Below are positions 17,059-26,229 of a stretch of DNA of 64,000 nt, piece by piece. The stretch is from Rhodococcus sp. CH91. Lineage in GTDB: Bacteria; Actinomycetota; Actinomycetes; Mycobacteriales; Mycobacteriaceae. Both the position numbers and the translations under genes were made by a program. The stretch lies in NCBI RefSeq assembly GCF_022554085.1, contig NZ_JAKFYR010000003.1:124001-188000 (forward strand). The letters run 5' to 3'. The number at the start of each line of letters is the position of its first letter. Within the stretch, counting starts at the first letter, position 1. The notes under the pieces were generated by a model. That model had not been told where the DNA came from and searched no databases. It saw only the letters and a list, made by a program, of their open reading frames with translations.

Positions 17059-19005
17059 ATGAATCGACAGCGGAGACGACGACTACCGAGGCCCTCGCGA
17101 CTCTCGAACTGGAGGCTGGTCCACAAACTCGCTGTTCTGCTCGTGATACCCCTACTTGCCGCTGCTGCACTCGGCGCGCTACGGGCCGGGGCGAAACTCG
17201 ACGAAGCCCGGCGCTTCGACACACTGTCGGAACAGATCGCGGCGATCCCCGCTCTCTTCGACTTCTCCTATGTCGTCATTGCCGCCTCCACCTCGATCAC
17301 TCTGGGACTACCCACCATCGCCGATCAGGAGCAGATCGCCGAGTCGACCCGGAACCTCGAACTCCATGCCGATCCGGAAGTCCTCGGAACTGCGATTGCC
17401 GGGAGCATCGCGCGACTCGTCGACGACGGACGCGCACTCCACGAATCCGCATACGGTCGCAGCGTCTCCACGAAAGAACTCGAACGGCTCACGGTCGATT
17501 TCCTGAGCCGATGCGAAGGGGTGTTTCGCGCGGTGCTCGACCTCGCCGAGAACACCGAGGTGCTGACCGCCGGAACCGACATGCTCAATGCATGGACAGC
17601 TCAACGGACGCTCCTCGACCAGGCGAACGCGCTGGGGCTTCTCGTCGCCAACCCGGAGGCTGCACTCATCACTGCGCAGAGAGCCATGCATGTCGAGGAA
17701 TCGACCCTGGGACTTCTTCGGGGAACGTCTCTCGACAACGGACGAATCGACGAGTTGCTCGACAACCTGTCCCTCCGGCAGAGGCAGCTCGCCGGGATGG
17801 TGTCCGATGGAAACTCCGAGACGGAACTCGAAGGAACGATGCTGGCGGCATTCACTCCTTACGAGGAGATGAACAGCCGTGCCGTCGAGCAGATCACGTC
17901 GACGCTGGACCGGCTGACGTCGAGCTCCCGCGCGGTGGCCATCAGGGACGCGGCTGTCGTCGCCGCCACCCTTACGATCGCGCTCGCCGTCGCCCTCGCC
18001 GTGGCCCGCGCCCTGTCCGTGCCACTCAGACGACTGCGCGACGGCACTCTTGCGTCCGCACACCACGAACTTCCCGCTGCCATCGAAGCGGTCAAGAACG
18101 GCGCCGACGTCGACACCGTGCGGCTCCATCCGATCGACGTGCATACGAGCGAGGAAATCGGGGAGGTTGCCCGGGCCGTCGATTCGATGAACTCCGAAGC
18201 GCTACGCCTGGCCGGCGAACAAGCACATCTTCGGCGTCAGGTGGCGATCATGTTCGAGACATTGGCTCGAAGGAACAAAACACTTGTAGACCGGCAACTG
18301 TCATTGATCGAGGCCTTGGAATACCAGGAAAAGGACCCCGCGAGGCTGCAGAGCCTGTTCTCGCTCGACCATCTTGCGGCACGAATCCGCCGGACCGGTG
18401 ACTCCCTGCTCGTCCTTTCCGACTCCCGCCCGCAGACTCGTGCGGCACCCACTCCACTCGGCGACATCCTTCGCGGCGCCGTCTCCCAGGTCGAGGACTA
18501 CCAGCGTGTCCGCATCGGCAGGACACCGAGCGGCTATCTCGTCGGTGCCGCGGTCACCGACGTGGTTCATCTGCTCACCGAACTCGTCGACAATGCACTA
18601 CGCGCATCGCAACCCCCGTCATCGGTGAACTTCGAGTTCTCGGCCGCCGTCGGTGGGGGCCTTCTGCTCGAGATCGCGGATTCCGGTGTCGGGATACCGC
18701 CGGACACTCTCGACGAGATCAACACTCGCCTCACTGCCGGCGACGATGCCGACGTCTCCGCTCCTCGCCGAATGGGCCTGTACGTCGTGGGACGCCTCGC
18801 TGCACGCAACGGTATGAGCGTGCGACTACGGCGCACCTTCGATTTCGGTTCGAACGCCGGTATCACTGCGTCCGTGTATTTCCCGCCGGAACTTCTCGTC
18901 GAAGTGGAACACGACACTCCCACCCGGATGACGGAACGTCCCCGTCGACTGCACCTGCCCGACGGATGGGCACGACATCTCGACGAACCGGAGACCCTTC
19001 GGTAG
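17059..19005 (+). CDS. Orphan conservon-type (CvnA-like) sensor histidine kinase with nitrate/nitrite-sensing domain
   Basis: 648-residue membrane sensor. A TM helix at about residues 20-45 (LAVLLVIPLLAAAALGAL) is followed by a long helical extracellular region with the ITLGLPTI-type start of NIT domains, then a second TM near 295-320 (AAVVAATLTIALAVALAVARAL) and a HAMP-like linker. A dimerisation helix carries the CvnA hallmark of LARRNKTLVDRQLSLIEALE and LFSLDHLAARIRR. The HATPase has N-box ELVDNALRAS, G1 DSGVGI and G2 MGLYVVGRLA. The start at 17059 follows GAGGAAAA; an ATG at 17029 is less well placed. The usual partners (roadblock protein, DUF742 protein, Ras-like GTPase) are absent: the next gene is a convergent SDR. 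Confidence 0.85.
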   Translation: MNRQRRRRLPRPSRLSNWRLVHKLAVLLVIPLLAAAALGALRAGAKLDEARRFDTLSEQIAAIPALFDFSYVVIAASTSITLGLPTIADQEQIAESTRNLELHADPEVLGTAIAGSIARLVDDGRALHESAYGRSVSTKELERLTVDFLSRCEGVFRAVLDLAENTEVLTAGTDMLNAWTAQRTLLDQANALGLLVANPEAALITAQRAMHVEESTLGLLRGTSLDNGRIDELLDNLSLRQRQLAGMVSDGNSETELEGTMLAAFTPYEEMNSRAVEQITSTLDRLTSSSRAVAIRDAAVVAATLTIALAVALAVARALSVPLRRLRDGTLASAHHELPAAIEAVKNGADVDTVRLHPIDVHTSEEIGEVARAVDSMNSEALRLAGEQAHLRRQVAIMFETLARRNKTLVDRQLSLIEALEYQEKDPARLQSLFSLDHLAARIRRTGDSLLVLSDSRPQTRAAPTPLGDILRGAVSQVEDYQRVRIGRTPSGYLVGAAVTDVVHLLTELVDNALRASQPPSSVNFEFSAAVGGGLLLEIADSGVGIPPDTLDEINTRLTAGDDADVSAPRRMGLYVVGRLAARNGMSVRLRRTFDFGSNAGITASVYFPPELLVEVEHDTPTRMTERPRRLHLPDGWARHLDEPETLR

Positions 19006-19056
19006 GCGTTTCCATCGGACGCACGTGAACAGAAGAGATCGGGACCCCTGCTCGGC

Positions 19057-20001
19057 CTAGAACACCGAACCGACACCGTCCTGCCACGGGACCCGCGGGT
19101 CGAGCATGACTTTGTCCAGCGCATTCCGCGCGACGATGTAGTTCTCGGTGCTCATGACCACGTCGAGATTGTCGCGAATCCCCTCGAGAGACAGTTCTCC
19201 CGGCTCCGCCTGGAATCCTGGCGTTATTCCGACGAATACTCTGCGCATGTGATCTCCGCCGACGGCGAACATCTCGCCCGACACGGCCGCGTCCTCGTGC
19301 GCCAGATACGCGACTGCGGGTGCCGCCGATTCGGGTGGGTAGTACTTCGCCATGCCTGCAGAGATGGTGTCCCCCATGAGCTCTGTCATTCTCGCGGCCG
19401 CTGTGGGCATCACGCAGTTGACCTTGATGTCCTTGTGGTCGGCCGCGGCACGATGCGCCAGATTTCTCGTCAGACCCCACGTCGCGCCTTTTGCTGCGGG
19501 ATATCCGGCCGAACTCCGCATTCCGAGGAACGCCGCCGACGAGACATTGACGATGCGGCCGTAACCGCGATCCCACATGTGCCGCCATACCGCACGGGTG
19601 ACGAAGAATGTCCCGCCCGCCGCGACCATCAGGTCTGCCTGGTACTGCTCGTCGGTATTCTCGTCGATCGGTCCACGAGAGACGACCGAGCCGGCATTGT
19701 TCACGACGATATCCACTCGCCCCCACGTCTCGAGGGCCTGAGAAACGATGGCGGCACCACCGGGCCCGGTTGCCACGGAGTCGAAGTTGGCTTCGGCGAC
19801 GCCCCCTGCGTCGACGATCTCCGCGACCGTCCGCAACGCCGGTCCCCGGTCCGATCCCGTGCCGTGGATACTGCCCCCGAGATCGTTCACGAGCACTGTG
19901 GCTCCACGCTCCGCGAGCAACAGAGCGTACGCGCGCCCCAGACCGTTACCGGCTCCCGTGACAACGGCAACGCGACCATCGAATCTCATCGTCTCGGACA
20001 T
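19057..20001 (-). CDS. SDR family oxidoreductase
   Basis: 314-residue short-chain dehydrogenase. The motifs are VVTGAGNGLGRAYA, NNAG, NVSSAAFLG and YPAAKGATWG. It belongs with the 17-beta-HSD4-like SDR at 8807-9712, to which it is visibly similar (GRAYALLLAERGA, VLVNDLGGSI). The start at 20001 follows GAGGAGAC. It is divergent from the VOC gene, with one regulon motif copy between them 70 bp upstream of this start. It presumably oxidises a hydroxyacyl-CoA or sterol-like alcohol. Confidence 0.9.
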   Translation of the reverse strand: MSETMRFDGRVAVVTGAGNGLGRAYALLLAERGATVLVNDLGGSIHGTGSDRGPALRTVAEIVDAGGVAEANFDSVATGPGGAAIVSQALETWGRVDIVVNNAGSVVSRGPIDENTDEQYQADLMVAAGGTFFVTRAVWRHMWDRGYGRIVNVSSAAFLGMRSSAGYPAAKGATWGLTRNLAHRAAADHKDIKVNCVMPTAAARMTELMGDTISAGMAKYYPPESAAPAVAYLAHEDAAVSGEMFAVGGDHMRRVFVGITPGFQAEPGELSLEGIRDNLDVVMSTENYIVARNALDKVMLDPRVPWQDGVGSVF

Positions 20002-20068
20002 GTCTCCTCTTTCAGTCGGCCTACCGACTACGAGAATTCTCGAAACATACTGAGCCGCATATGCAATG

Positions 20069-20084
20069 AACCACTCAGTGGAAC
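20069..20084. promoter_or_regulatory. Regulon motif copy 3 (SDR / VOC divergent pair)
   Basis: AACCACTCAGTGGAAC with the perfect inverted core CCACT-C-AGTGG. It lies 70 bp from the SDR start and 83 bp from the VOC start. Confidence 0.55.
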
Positions 20085-20166
20085 TTCGACTTGCCGCGTG
20101 GAGTCACCCCCCGGCGAAATACACACGAACATCCTCGAATCACACGACGATCCGGCAGGGAGATCC

Positions 20167-20559
20167 ATGGACACGGGCACACGTTTCGCTTTCACGAAGA
20201 TATTCGTCGAGGACATTCAGGCCGAAGCCGACTTCTACGCCGCGGCTTTCGGCATGAAGGAGAAGAACAGGCTCACCGTGGGTCGAGGGAACGACGCCGT
20301 GGAGGAGATCATCCTCACCAGTGGCCGGGGGGACGACTCCTCACTGATCGTGTGGCGGTACGTCGAGCGCCCCACTCCCCCGGTAGGAGAGTCCGTACTC
20401 GGATTCAACGTGACCGACATCGCCGCCACCGTGCGCGCGGTCGAAGAGGCAGGCGGGACTGTCGATACACCGATCGAGGAGATGCCCGACATCGGGTTCG
20501 CGGTGGCTTTCGTCAAGGACCCCGAAGGACATCTCATCGAGATCGCCCAGAATCTGTAG
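20167..20559 (+). CDS. VOC family protein (glyoxalase/dioxygenase superfamily)
   Basis: 130-residue vicinal-oxygen-chelate fold protein: F-x-KIFVEDIQAEADFYAAAFGMK at the N-terminus and FVKDPEGHLIEIAQ at the C-terminus, the usual beta-alpha-beta-beta-beta pairs. The start is the ATG at 20167, because the fold begins at once; upstream in-frame sequence is promoter. Members include lyases, isomerases and epimerases such as methylmalonyl-CoA epimerase. It is followed 17 bp later by an SDR, so the two form an operon. Confidence 0.88.
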   Translation: MDTGTRFAFTKIFVEDIQAEADFYAAAFGMKEKNRLTVGRGNDAVEEIILTSGRGDDSSLIVWRYVERPTPPVGESVLGFNVTDIAATVRAVEEAGGTVDTPIEEMPDIGFAVAFVKDPEGHLIEIAQNL

Positions 20560-20576
20560 ACAGGAAAGGGCGATAC

Positions 20577-21368
20577 ATGCGCACGCTGACAGGAACGACG
20601 GCAGTTGTCACCGGAGGTGCGTCGGGTATCGGCGCCGCGGTGGCACGTGAACTGGCGGAATCCGGAGCCCACGTCGTCGTCGGCGACATCTGCGTCGAAG
20701 CAGGCGAGGGCGTCGCATCGGAGGTCGGGGGGACGTTCGTCCGATGCGACGTGAGTGATCCCGAAGCAATTGCGGAACTTGTCGATACCGCGATCGGCCT
20801 GGCACCGCTGCGCCGTGTCGTGACTTCCGCCGGCATCGGACACACCGAACGAATCGTGGCGGTGAACGACAACGACGTACTCCTGCACGATCTCGCCGCA
20901 TTCGAACGCGTACTGCGGATCAACCTTCTGGGAACGTTCGCCGTGATACGGCGTGCAGCCTCGGCGATGGCGCTTCAGAAACCGGACGACACCGGTGAGC
21001 GTGGATCCGTTCTCATGGTCTCGAGCGTAGAGGCGTTCGACGGCCAAGCGGGCCAGGTCGCCTATTCGGCCGCGAAAGCCGCTCTGGCCGGTATGACCTT
21101 GCCTTTGGCACGCGATCTCGCGGAATACGGCATACGCGTCAACACGATCGCGCCGGGGTTCGTCGATACTCCGATCTACGGCGCATCCGATGCATCCACC
21201 GCGTACAAGGCGCGACTGGCCGAGGACGTCCTGTTCCCCCGGCGCATGGGCCGGGCGGACGAGGTCGCGGCGCTGGCGACGACATGCCTCGACAATTCCT
21301 ATCTCAACGCGGAGACGATCCGAGTCGACGGCGGGATACGGATGCGTCCGACTCTGCCGGCACGGTGA
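20577..21368 (+). CDS. SDR family oxidoreductase
   Basis: 263-residue short-chain dehydrogenase starting MRTLTGTTAVVTGGASGIGAA (start at 20577 after AGGAAAGGG). It has TSAGIG where NNAG is usual, VSSVEAFDG with the catalytic serine, YSAAKAALAG with Tyr/Lys, and a typical APGFVDTP loop. It is most like HSD10/3-hydroxyacyl-CoA-type SDRs. It is co-transcribed with the VOC gene and ends at a strong bidirectional hairpin. Confidence 0.9.
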   Translation: MRTLTGTTAVVTGGASGIGAAVARELAESGAHVVVGDICVEAGEGVASEVGGTFVRCDVSDPEAIAELVDTAIGLAPLRRVVTSAGIGHTERIVAVNDNDVLLHDLAAFERVLRINLLGTFAVIRRAASAMALQKPDDTGERGSVLMVSSVEAFDGQAGQVAYSAAKAALAGMTLPLARDLAEYGIRVNTIAPGFVDTPIYGASDASTAYKARLAEDVLFPRRMGRADEVAALATTCLDNSYLNAETIRVDGGIRMRPTLPAR

Positions 21369-21398
21369 CCTGCCCACGCAGCACATACCTTCGGCATC

Positions 21399-21438
21399 CG
21401 CTCTTCCGTGTCCGGCGTGAGCCGGGCACGGAAGAGCG
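21399..21438. terminator. Bidirectional hairpin terminator
   Basis: 12-bp arms (CGCTCTTCCGTG and its complement) enclose a smaller nested GC stem, between the convergent SDR and oxygenase-like genes. Confidence 0.85.
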
Positions 21439-21443
21439 ATCGC

Positions 21444-22487
21444 TCATCGCACTTCGAGCGGTGCTTCCGCCGGATAACGACTGGGCGCCATCTTGTAGAA
21501 CTCCGTCAATCGTGCAACGAACCCCATGTCGTTCATCGGGTCGCTCGGTTCGTCGATCGCATGCCCCTTGGCTCGCATGTCGTCGATCAGCATTCCGAAC
21601 ACCTTGTCGGGATTCAGGTCGTCGGTGTGGTCCTGGTAGCGACGAACATCGTCGATATCGTCGAACAACAAGGCCGTGTAGTGCACGAGCAATCGTATGT
21701 CGGCCTCACCGAATCGGCGAATCTCTTCGTCACCGTTGCGAACGGACCACTCACCGTCGGCGACTGCATGCAACTCGGTCTTCATGTCCAACTCGGGATA
21801 GTCCCGCTCGTCCCTGGCTCCGTTGGATTCCCTACGGTGATACATCCGGGAATTGTCCGTGAGGAAGGCGGTATTCCAGAACGGAGCCGCGATCCGGGCA
21901 GGATCCTCGTCCGGGCCGTCCGGCCAGTACGTGAAGCCGCCGTCGATGTCGGACCTGTTGAAGTAGGTGAGGACCTGGGCCGACTTGACCTCCCACGCAT
22001 CGAAGAGCCCGGATTTCGACATGATCGCCAACAGCCAGATAGGTGTGTTGAACAGTCCCATGCCGCGGAAGACCGCGGTGTCGAAATGGCCCGGATCGAA
22101 ACTGTGCGAGGGGCCGCACAAGTTGAAGAGCAGGTCGTGTGCCATGCCGTACTTCGCTCCGTGGAGCGACCGTGCAGTGTCGAGAAGCTTGCGTCCGAAG
22201 TAGATGTCGTGTAGGTCGGGGTAGAAGACCACGCCGTCGTTACCGAGGAAGCCCCGGAACACCGGAGCGACGAAGTCCGACAATTTCGCGTCCGGCTTGC
22301 GGTCTTTTCCGCCCGAGATCGCGAGATACTCCTCCGTCGAGGAGAAATGATGAGCAAGAATCAGGCGCCACGGTCCGTTTTCCCGGATCACGGAGAAGAT
22401 CGTCGCGATCTCTTCCGGTGTATAGAAGTTGTCGATCACGGAAGGCGGTGCCACGGGGATCATCGGATGGCGCTCGAGGGTAGTCAT
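21444..22487 (-). CDS. Uncharacterised protein, predicted Fe(II)/2-oxoglutarate oxygenase-like fold (paralogue 1)
   Basis: 347 residues, not a family I can name. The start at 22487 follows AGAGGAG and gives the HPMIPVAPP N-terminal block shared with its paralogue at 31812. The pattern fits a jelly-roll dioxygenase: H134-F-D136 (in SFDPGHFDT), DIDGGFTYWPDGPD at about 180-193, then LTDNSRMYHR with H217, and arginines at H+8 and H+11, where TauD-like enzymes bind 2-oxoglutarate. These residues are all kept in the paralogue. There is no signal peptide, so it is cytosolic. It is divergent from the first dipeptide-type receptor. The catalytic role is inferred from residue pattern only. Confidence 0.6.
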   Translation of the reverse strand: MTTLERHPMIPVAPPSVIDNFYTPEEIATIFSVIRENGPWRLILAHHFSSTEEYLAISGGKDRKPDAKLSDFVAPVFRGFLGNDGVVFYPDLHDIYFGRKLLDTARSLHGAKYGMAHDLLFNLCGPSHSFDPGHFDTAVFRGMGLFNTPIWLLAIMSKSGLFDAWEVKSAQVLTYFNRSDIDGGFTYWPDGPDEDPARIAAPFWNTAFLTDNSRMYHRRESNGARDERDYPELDMKTELHAVADGEWSVRNGDEEIRRFGEADIRLLVHYTALLFDDIDDVRRYQDHTDDLNPDKVFGMLIDDMRAKGHAIDEPSDPMNDMGFVARLTEFYKMAPSRYPAEAPLEVR

Positions 22488-22575
22488 GGGGGCTCCTCTC
22501 TGCCGCGGCATCAGCCCGGCGGAACGGCAATCCGGTTCACAGTAGGCACTTTCGATCGCGTCGGTTCAGATCGGA

Positions 22576-22591
22576 TTCCACGGAGCGGGAG
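22576..22591. promoter_or_regulatory. Regulon motif copy 4 (weaker)
   Basis: TTCCACGGAGCGGGAG matches the pattern at the CC.C..AG.GGGA positions. It lies between the divergent oxygenase-like gene (89 bp) and the receptor gene (152 bp). Confidence 0.35.
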
Positions 22592-22742
22592 GTTGCCGTC
22601 GACTTCACCCTGTGCGCATCGCATCCGCCCGGTGGGTGGAACGCCGGGTTCGCCGCACCGGTACCTCTGTGGCCTGATCGTCGGAGAAACGAGCATTCCC
22701 GTGCGCAGTGCCGATCGACAACCTGTATCCGAGGAGACGAAT

Positions 22743-24290
22743 GTGAAGATGCGTCCACGAGCCGCTGCTGCGATCGGGACGGCCGTAGCCATGGCCGTGT
22801 TGTCCACCGGATGTTCCGGCTCCTCCTCTCCTGCCGGCGCATCGTCCGCGGAACCCCAGCGTGGGGGCACCCTGACCTACGCTTTCAACACCGAGGCGCA
22901 ATCCGTGGATCCGGCCACGTGCGCGATCGGTGTGGGCATGCATCCGTGTCAGGCGATCTACGGCGCATTGATGTACTACGACCCCGAAAGTCGCGAGTTC
23001 GAGCCGGGGCTGGCCGAATCCTTCACCACCGACGACGGAAGGACATGGACGCTGACGCTTCGGCCGAACCTGACTTTCACCGACGGTACCGCCCTCGACG
23101 CCTCAGCCGTCGCGTTCAACTGGGATCGCATCCTCGATCCTGCCCAGCTCTCCCGTGCTGCCACTGTGGCACGGACCCTCCGATGGGAGGTCGTCGACCC
23201 GCTGACGCTTCGGGTGGTATCGGAGGACGTGAACTACCAGCTCCCCCTTGCCCTGACCGAAGACCTCGCATTCGTCGGGTCCCCTGCTGCCATCGAACGG
23301 AAGGGGGCCGACTACGGCAGCGCTCCTGTCGGTGCGGGACCGTTCACCCTCACCTCCTGGGCCCGGGGAACCGAGATGGTCCTCGACCGCAATCCCGGCT
23401 ATTGGGATCAACCCCGCCCTTATGTCGATCGCCTCGTGATCAAGACGATCCCCGCTGACGATCAGCGATTCAATGCATTGCAGGCAGGGGAGGTGGACGT
23501 CATGACCGTCACCCTCGACAAGTACGCGGACCGCGCCGAGAACGCGGGGATGCGGGCCGTCCGGACGAGCATGCTCGGTGGGACCGGTTTCCGGATGAGC
23601 AGCCGCGGTGTGCTGTCGGATCGCGACCTGCGCACGGCGATAGACAAGTTGGTCGACAACGAGCAGATCATGAACGCCGTCTATCCGGGCGAGCCCACCG
23701 CCACCGGGTTCACCCCCGAGGACAGTCCTCTCCACAGCCCGGGATCCGCGTGGCCTGCCCGCGACGTCGAAGGTGCTCAGGCACTCGTCGACGGATATCG
23801 CGCACGGAACGGCGGAGCGGAGGTGGAACTGTCGTTGAACATCTCTGCCGGCAGTCCGGTCCTGACCCAGGTCGGCGAGCTGCTCCAGGCTCAACTGCAA
23901 CAGGTCGACGGCCTGAGGCTGAACATCGAGCCCCTCGACGGAAGCGCTTATGCCGCGGCGCTGAACTCCGGGAATTACGACCTCATCATCGCCTCCGTGG
24001 GCGGCGCCCATCCCGAGAATCTCTACAAGGTCTTCCACACGGAAGGCGCTTCCAACGGTGCGGGACTGTCGGAGCCGGCCGTCGACGAGGCACTGGACAT
24101 CACGCGCGCCTCCGGCGATCCGGCTGTCGTCGAGAGTGCGTACAAGACAGCGATCGAGCAGATCGTGTCGGCGTCCACCTACCGCTTCTGGCGGCATGCG
24201 ACGGTCAGTCTGTTGAGCCCCGACGATGTCCAGGGCGTGCGGCCCGCCTACCAGTATTGGTTCCGCCCGGAACTGGCCTGGTTCCGGTAA
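22743..24290 (+). CDS. Dipeptide/oligopeptide-type ABC substrate-binding lipoprotein (SBP family 5), paralogue 1
   Basis: 515-residue receptor. The GTG start at 22743 follows GAGGAG and matches the GTG-AAG start of the paralogue at 26230. A signal peptide ends at a lipobox-like LSTGC near residue 24. The mature start RGGTLTYAFNTEAQSVDPATCAIG and the NPGYWDQPRPYVDRL block are classic family-5 features. A cysteine pair in CAIGVGMHPC is shared with paralogue 2 and may form a disulphide. No permease follows; it probably delivers to the transporter encoded at 27.8-31.8 kb. Confidence 0.92.
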   Translation: MKMRPRAAAAIGTAVAMAVLSTGCSGSSSPAGASSAEPQRGGTLTYAFNTEAQSVDPATCAIGVGMHPCQAIYGALMYYDPESREFEPGLAESFTTDDGRTWTLTLRPNLTFTDGTALDASAVAFNWDRILDPAQLSRAATVARTLRWEVVDPLTLRVVSEDVNYQLPLALTEDLAFVGSPAAIERKGADYGSAPVGAGPFTLTSWARGTEMVLDRNPGYWDQPRPYVDRLVIKTIPADDQRFNALQAGEVDVMTVTLDKYADRAENAGMRAVRTSMLGGTGFRMSSRGVLSDRDLRTAIDKLVDNEQIMNAVYPGEPTATGFTPEDSPLHSPGSAWPARDVEGAQALVDGYRARNGGAEVELSLNISAGSPVLTQVGELLQAQLQQVDGLRLNIEPLDGSAYAAALNSGNYDLIIASVGGAHPENLYKVFHTEGASNGAGLSEPAVDEALDITRASGDPAVVESAYKTAIEQIVSASTYRFWRHATVSLLSPDDVQGVRPAYQYWFRPELAWFR

Positions 24291-24318
24291 CCCTGCGCTG
24301 CCTCCGGTAGAACACGGG

Positions 24319-24354
24319 ACTGTGCCCCGGCTCCTCGAGGAGCCGGGGCACAGT
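24319..24354. terminator. Perfect palindromic terminator
   Basis: 36-bp uninterrupted palindrome centred on CTCGAG (arms ACTGTGCCCCGGCTCCTC and complement), between the convergent receptor and SDR genes. Confidence 0.88.
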
Positions 24355-24379
24355 CCGATCGGATCCGGGCGCAGAACGA

Positions 24380-25195
24380 TCAGAGCTGAGCGCGGACCTT
24401 GTCGACCCGCTGCTGCCAGACGTCGAACCATTCGGGGTGCGAGAAGATGTGCGTCTTGCGCTCCGCGAGGGCATCGACGACCAGGGCGGCGAGGTCCTCT
24501 GGTGAGATACCTTCCTGCTCGAGTGTGCTGTAGACGGTTTCTCGTCTGTCGTTCAACCCGGGATCGGCGACCGCGCGCGGTACATGGCCGGCAGGGGCGT
24601 TGCGTTCATCGTTGCGGATCTCGGTAGCCGTGTAGGCCGGGCACAGGACTGCAACCCCGACGTTCGGGTGCTCGATCGCGAACTCGTTCGCCAGACATTC
24701 CGACAGCGCTACAACACCGGCCTTGGTGGTCTTGTAGGTTGCCTGGTACGGACCGGACGTGAATCCGGCCATCGACGCCGTGTTGACGATGTAGGCCTCG
24801 TCCTGCGCCGCAAGGATCGGGAGGAAGATCCTGCATCCGTGAATCACTCCCCACAGATTGACTCCGATCGTCCATTCCCACGTCGCATGGCCGACGGTGT
24901 CGAACCGCTGTGTGCCACCGACGCCTGCGTTGTTGCACAAGATGTGCACCGCACCGAACCGAGCCACGGCAGCATCAGCAAGCGCCTGAACCGAGTCCAC
25001 CCGCGCCACATCGGTCTTCACCGCCAGCACGTCACCGAGCTCGGACAGCTTCGCCTCCGCGACGGCCAGACCGTGCACATCGATGTCCGCGATCACGACC
25101 TTCATTCCCTCTTCGAGGAAACGGGTCGCCAGTCCCAGGCCTATCCCGCTCGCCCCACCTGTGACGACCGCGACGCGACCCTGCAGATTCCTCAT
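24380..25195 (-). CDS. SDR family oxidoreductase, twin copy 2
   Basis: 271-residue short-chain dehydrogenase. The start at 25195 overlaps the stop of the twin gene upstream (ATGA), giving MRNLQGRVAVVTGGASGIGLG. NNAGVGG, NTASMAGF and YKTTKAG carry the cofactor and catalytic residues. Near-identical blocks with the upstream twin (LATRFLEEGMKV, HVLCNNAGVGG-type, CPAYTAT, DKVRAQ) show a local tandem duplication. Two co-translated copies suggest either a heteromeric enzyme or two substrates of different stereochemistry. Confidence 0.92.
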   Translation of the reverse strand: MRNLQGRVAVVTGGASGIGLGLATRFLEEGMKVVIADIDVHGLAVAEAKLSELGDVLAVKTDVARVDSVQALADAAVARFGAVHILCNNAGVGGTQRFDTVGHATWEWTIGVNLWGVIHGCRIFLPILAAQDEAYIVNTASMAGFTSGPYQATYKTTKAGVVALSECLANEFAIEHPNVGVAVLCPAYTATEIRNDERNAPAGHVPRAVADPGLNDRRETVYSTLEQEGISPEDLAALVVDALAERKTHIFSHPEWFDVWQQRVDKVRAQL

Positions 25196-26007
25196 ACTTG
25201 CGCCCTCACCTTGTCGACACGTTCCTGCCATCGGTCCAGCCATTCCGGATGCGGGAAGATGTGCGTCTTACGCTCTGCCATCCCGCGAACCACGAGATCG
25301 GCGACGGCGTCCGCCGAAATACCCTCCTTCTCGATCATCGAGTCCACCGCCTCCCGGAGCTCGGCCGTCGCAGGATCCGCCAGACTGCGCGGCACATGAC
25401 CCGCGGGAGCATTGCGCTCGTCGTGGCGAATCGACGTCGCCGTGTAGGCCGGGCACAACACGGCGACCCCGATGTGGGGATATTCCTTCGCGAACTCGTT
25501 CGCCAGAGCCTCGGACAGCGCGACCACACCGGCTTTCGACACCGTGTAGGGCTGCAGATACGGGCCGGTCAGGAAGCCGGACATGGAGGCCGTGTTGACG
25601 ATGTACGCCTCGTCCTGCGCCGCGAGGAGAGGCAGGAAGATGTGGCAGCCGTGCACGGCGCCCCACAGATTCACGCCGAGGGTCCAGTTCCAGGTTGCCA
25701 GGCTCGTCGTCTCGAATCGCTGTAGACCTCCGACACCCGCGTTGTTGCAGAGGACGTGAACGGCTCCGAACCGGTCCATCGTCGCGTCCGCCAGCGCCTG
25801 AACCGAATCCGGGTCGGCGACATCGGTATCCACGGTCAGAACCTCACCCGAACGGGACAGTTCCTTCTCCGCTCGGGCCAGGCCGTCACTGTCGTTGTCG
25901 GCGACGACGACCTTCATCCCTTCCTGGAGGAATCTGGTCGCCAGCCCGAACCCGATCCCATGTGCACCGCCGGTGACGACCGCGATGCGACCGCACAGTT
26001 CCTTCAT
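25192..26007 (-). CDS. SDR family oxidoreductase, twin copy 1
   Basis: 271 residues, the same length as its downstream twin. It begins MKELCGRIAVVTGGAHGIGFG after a GGAG site. NNAGVGG, NTASMSGF and YTVSKAG are present; the C-terminal third (FPHPEWLDRWQERVDKVRAQ) is almost the same as in the twin. It is transcribed divergently from the second receptor gene, with a regulon motif copy between them 105 bp upstream of this start. Confidence 0.92.
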   Translation of the reverse strand: MKELCGRIAVVTGGAHGIGFGLATRFLQEGMKVVVADNDSDGLARAEKELSRSGEVLTVDTDVADPDSVQALADATMDRFGAVHVLCNNAGVGGLQRFETTSLATWNWTLGVNLWGAVHGCHIFLPLLAAQDEAYIVNTASMSGFLTGPYLQPYTVSKAGVVALSEALANEFAKEYPHIGVAVLCPAYTATSIRHDERNAPAGHVPRSLADPATAELREAVDSMIEKEGISADAVADLVVRGMAERKTHIFPHPEWLDRWQERVDKVRAQV

Positions 26008-26111
26008 CGTTCTCCGCTCCGTCGACCTGAGCCGTGTCGCGGATTACGAACACGACTCGGCAATTACTGTGATCCATAAAGATATTCACACGACCACCGA
26101 GCCACCCGACC

Positions 26112-26127
26112 ACCCACTCAGTGGAAC
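26112..26127. promoter_or_regulatory. Regulon motif copy 5 (SDR twins / transporter operon)
   Basis: ACCCACTCAGTGGAAC shares CCACTCAGTGGAAC exactly with copy 3. It is almost equidistant from the SDR start (105 bp) and the receptor start (103 bp). Confidence 0.6.
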
Positions 26128-26229
26128 AATCGGTTCGGCCTTCCTTGTGACCTGTGACCTAATGCACTCATTGTCTTTGGTCTCCGTTCGCCCCCGCGCC
26201 TGACCCCCGATGTCGTCGAGGAGAGTGCT

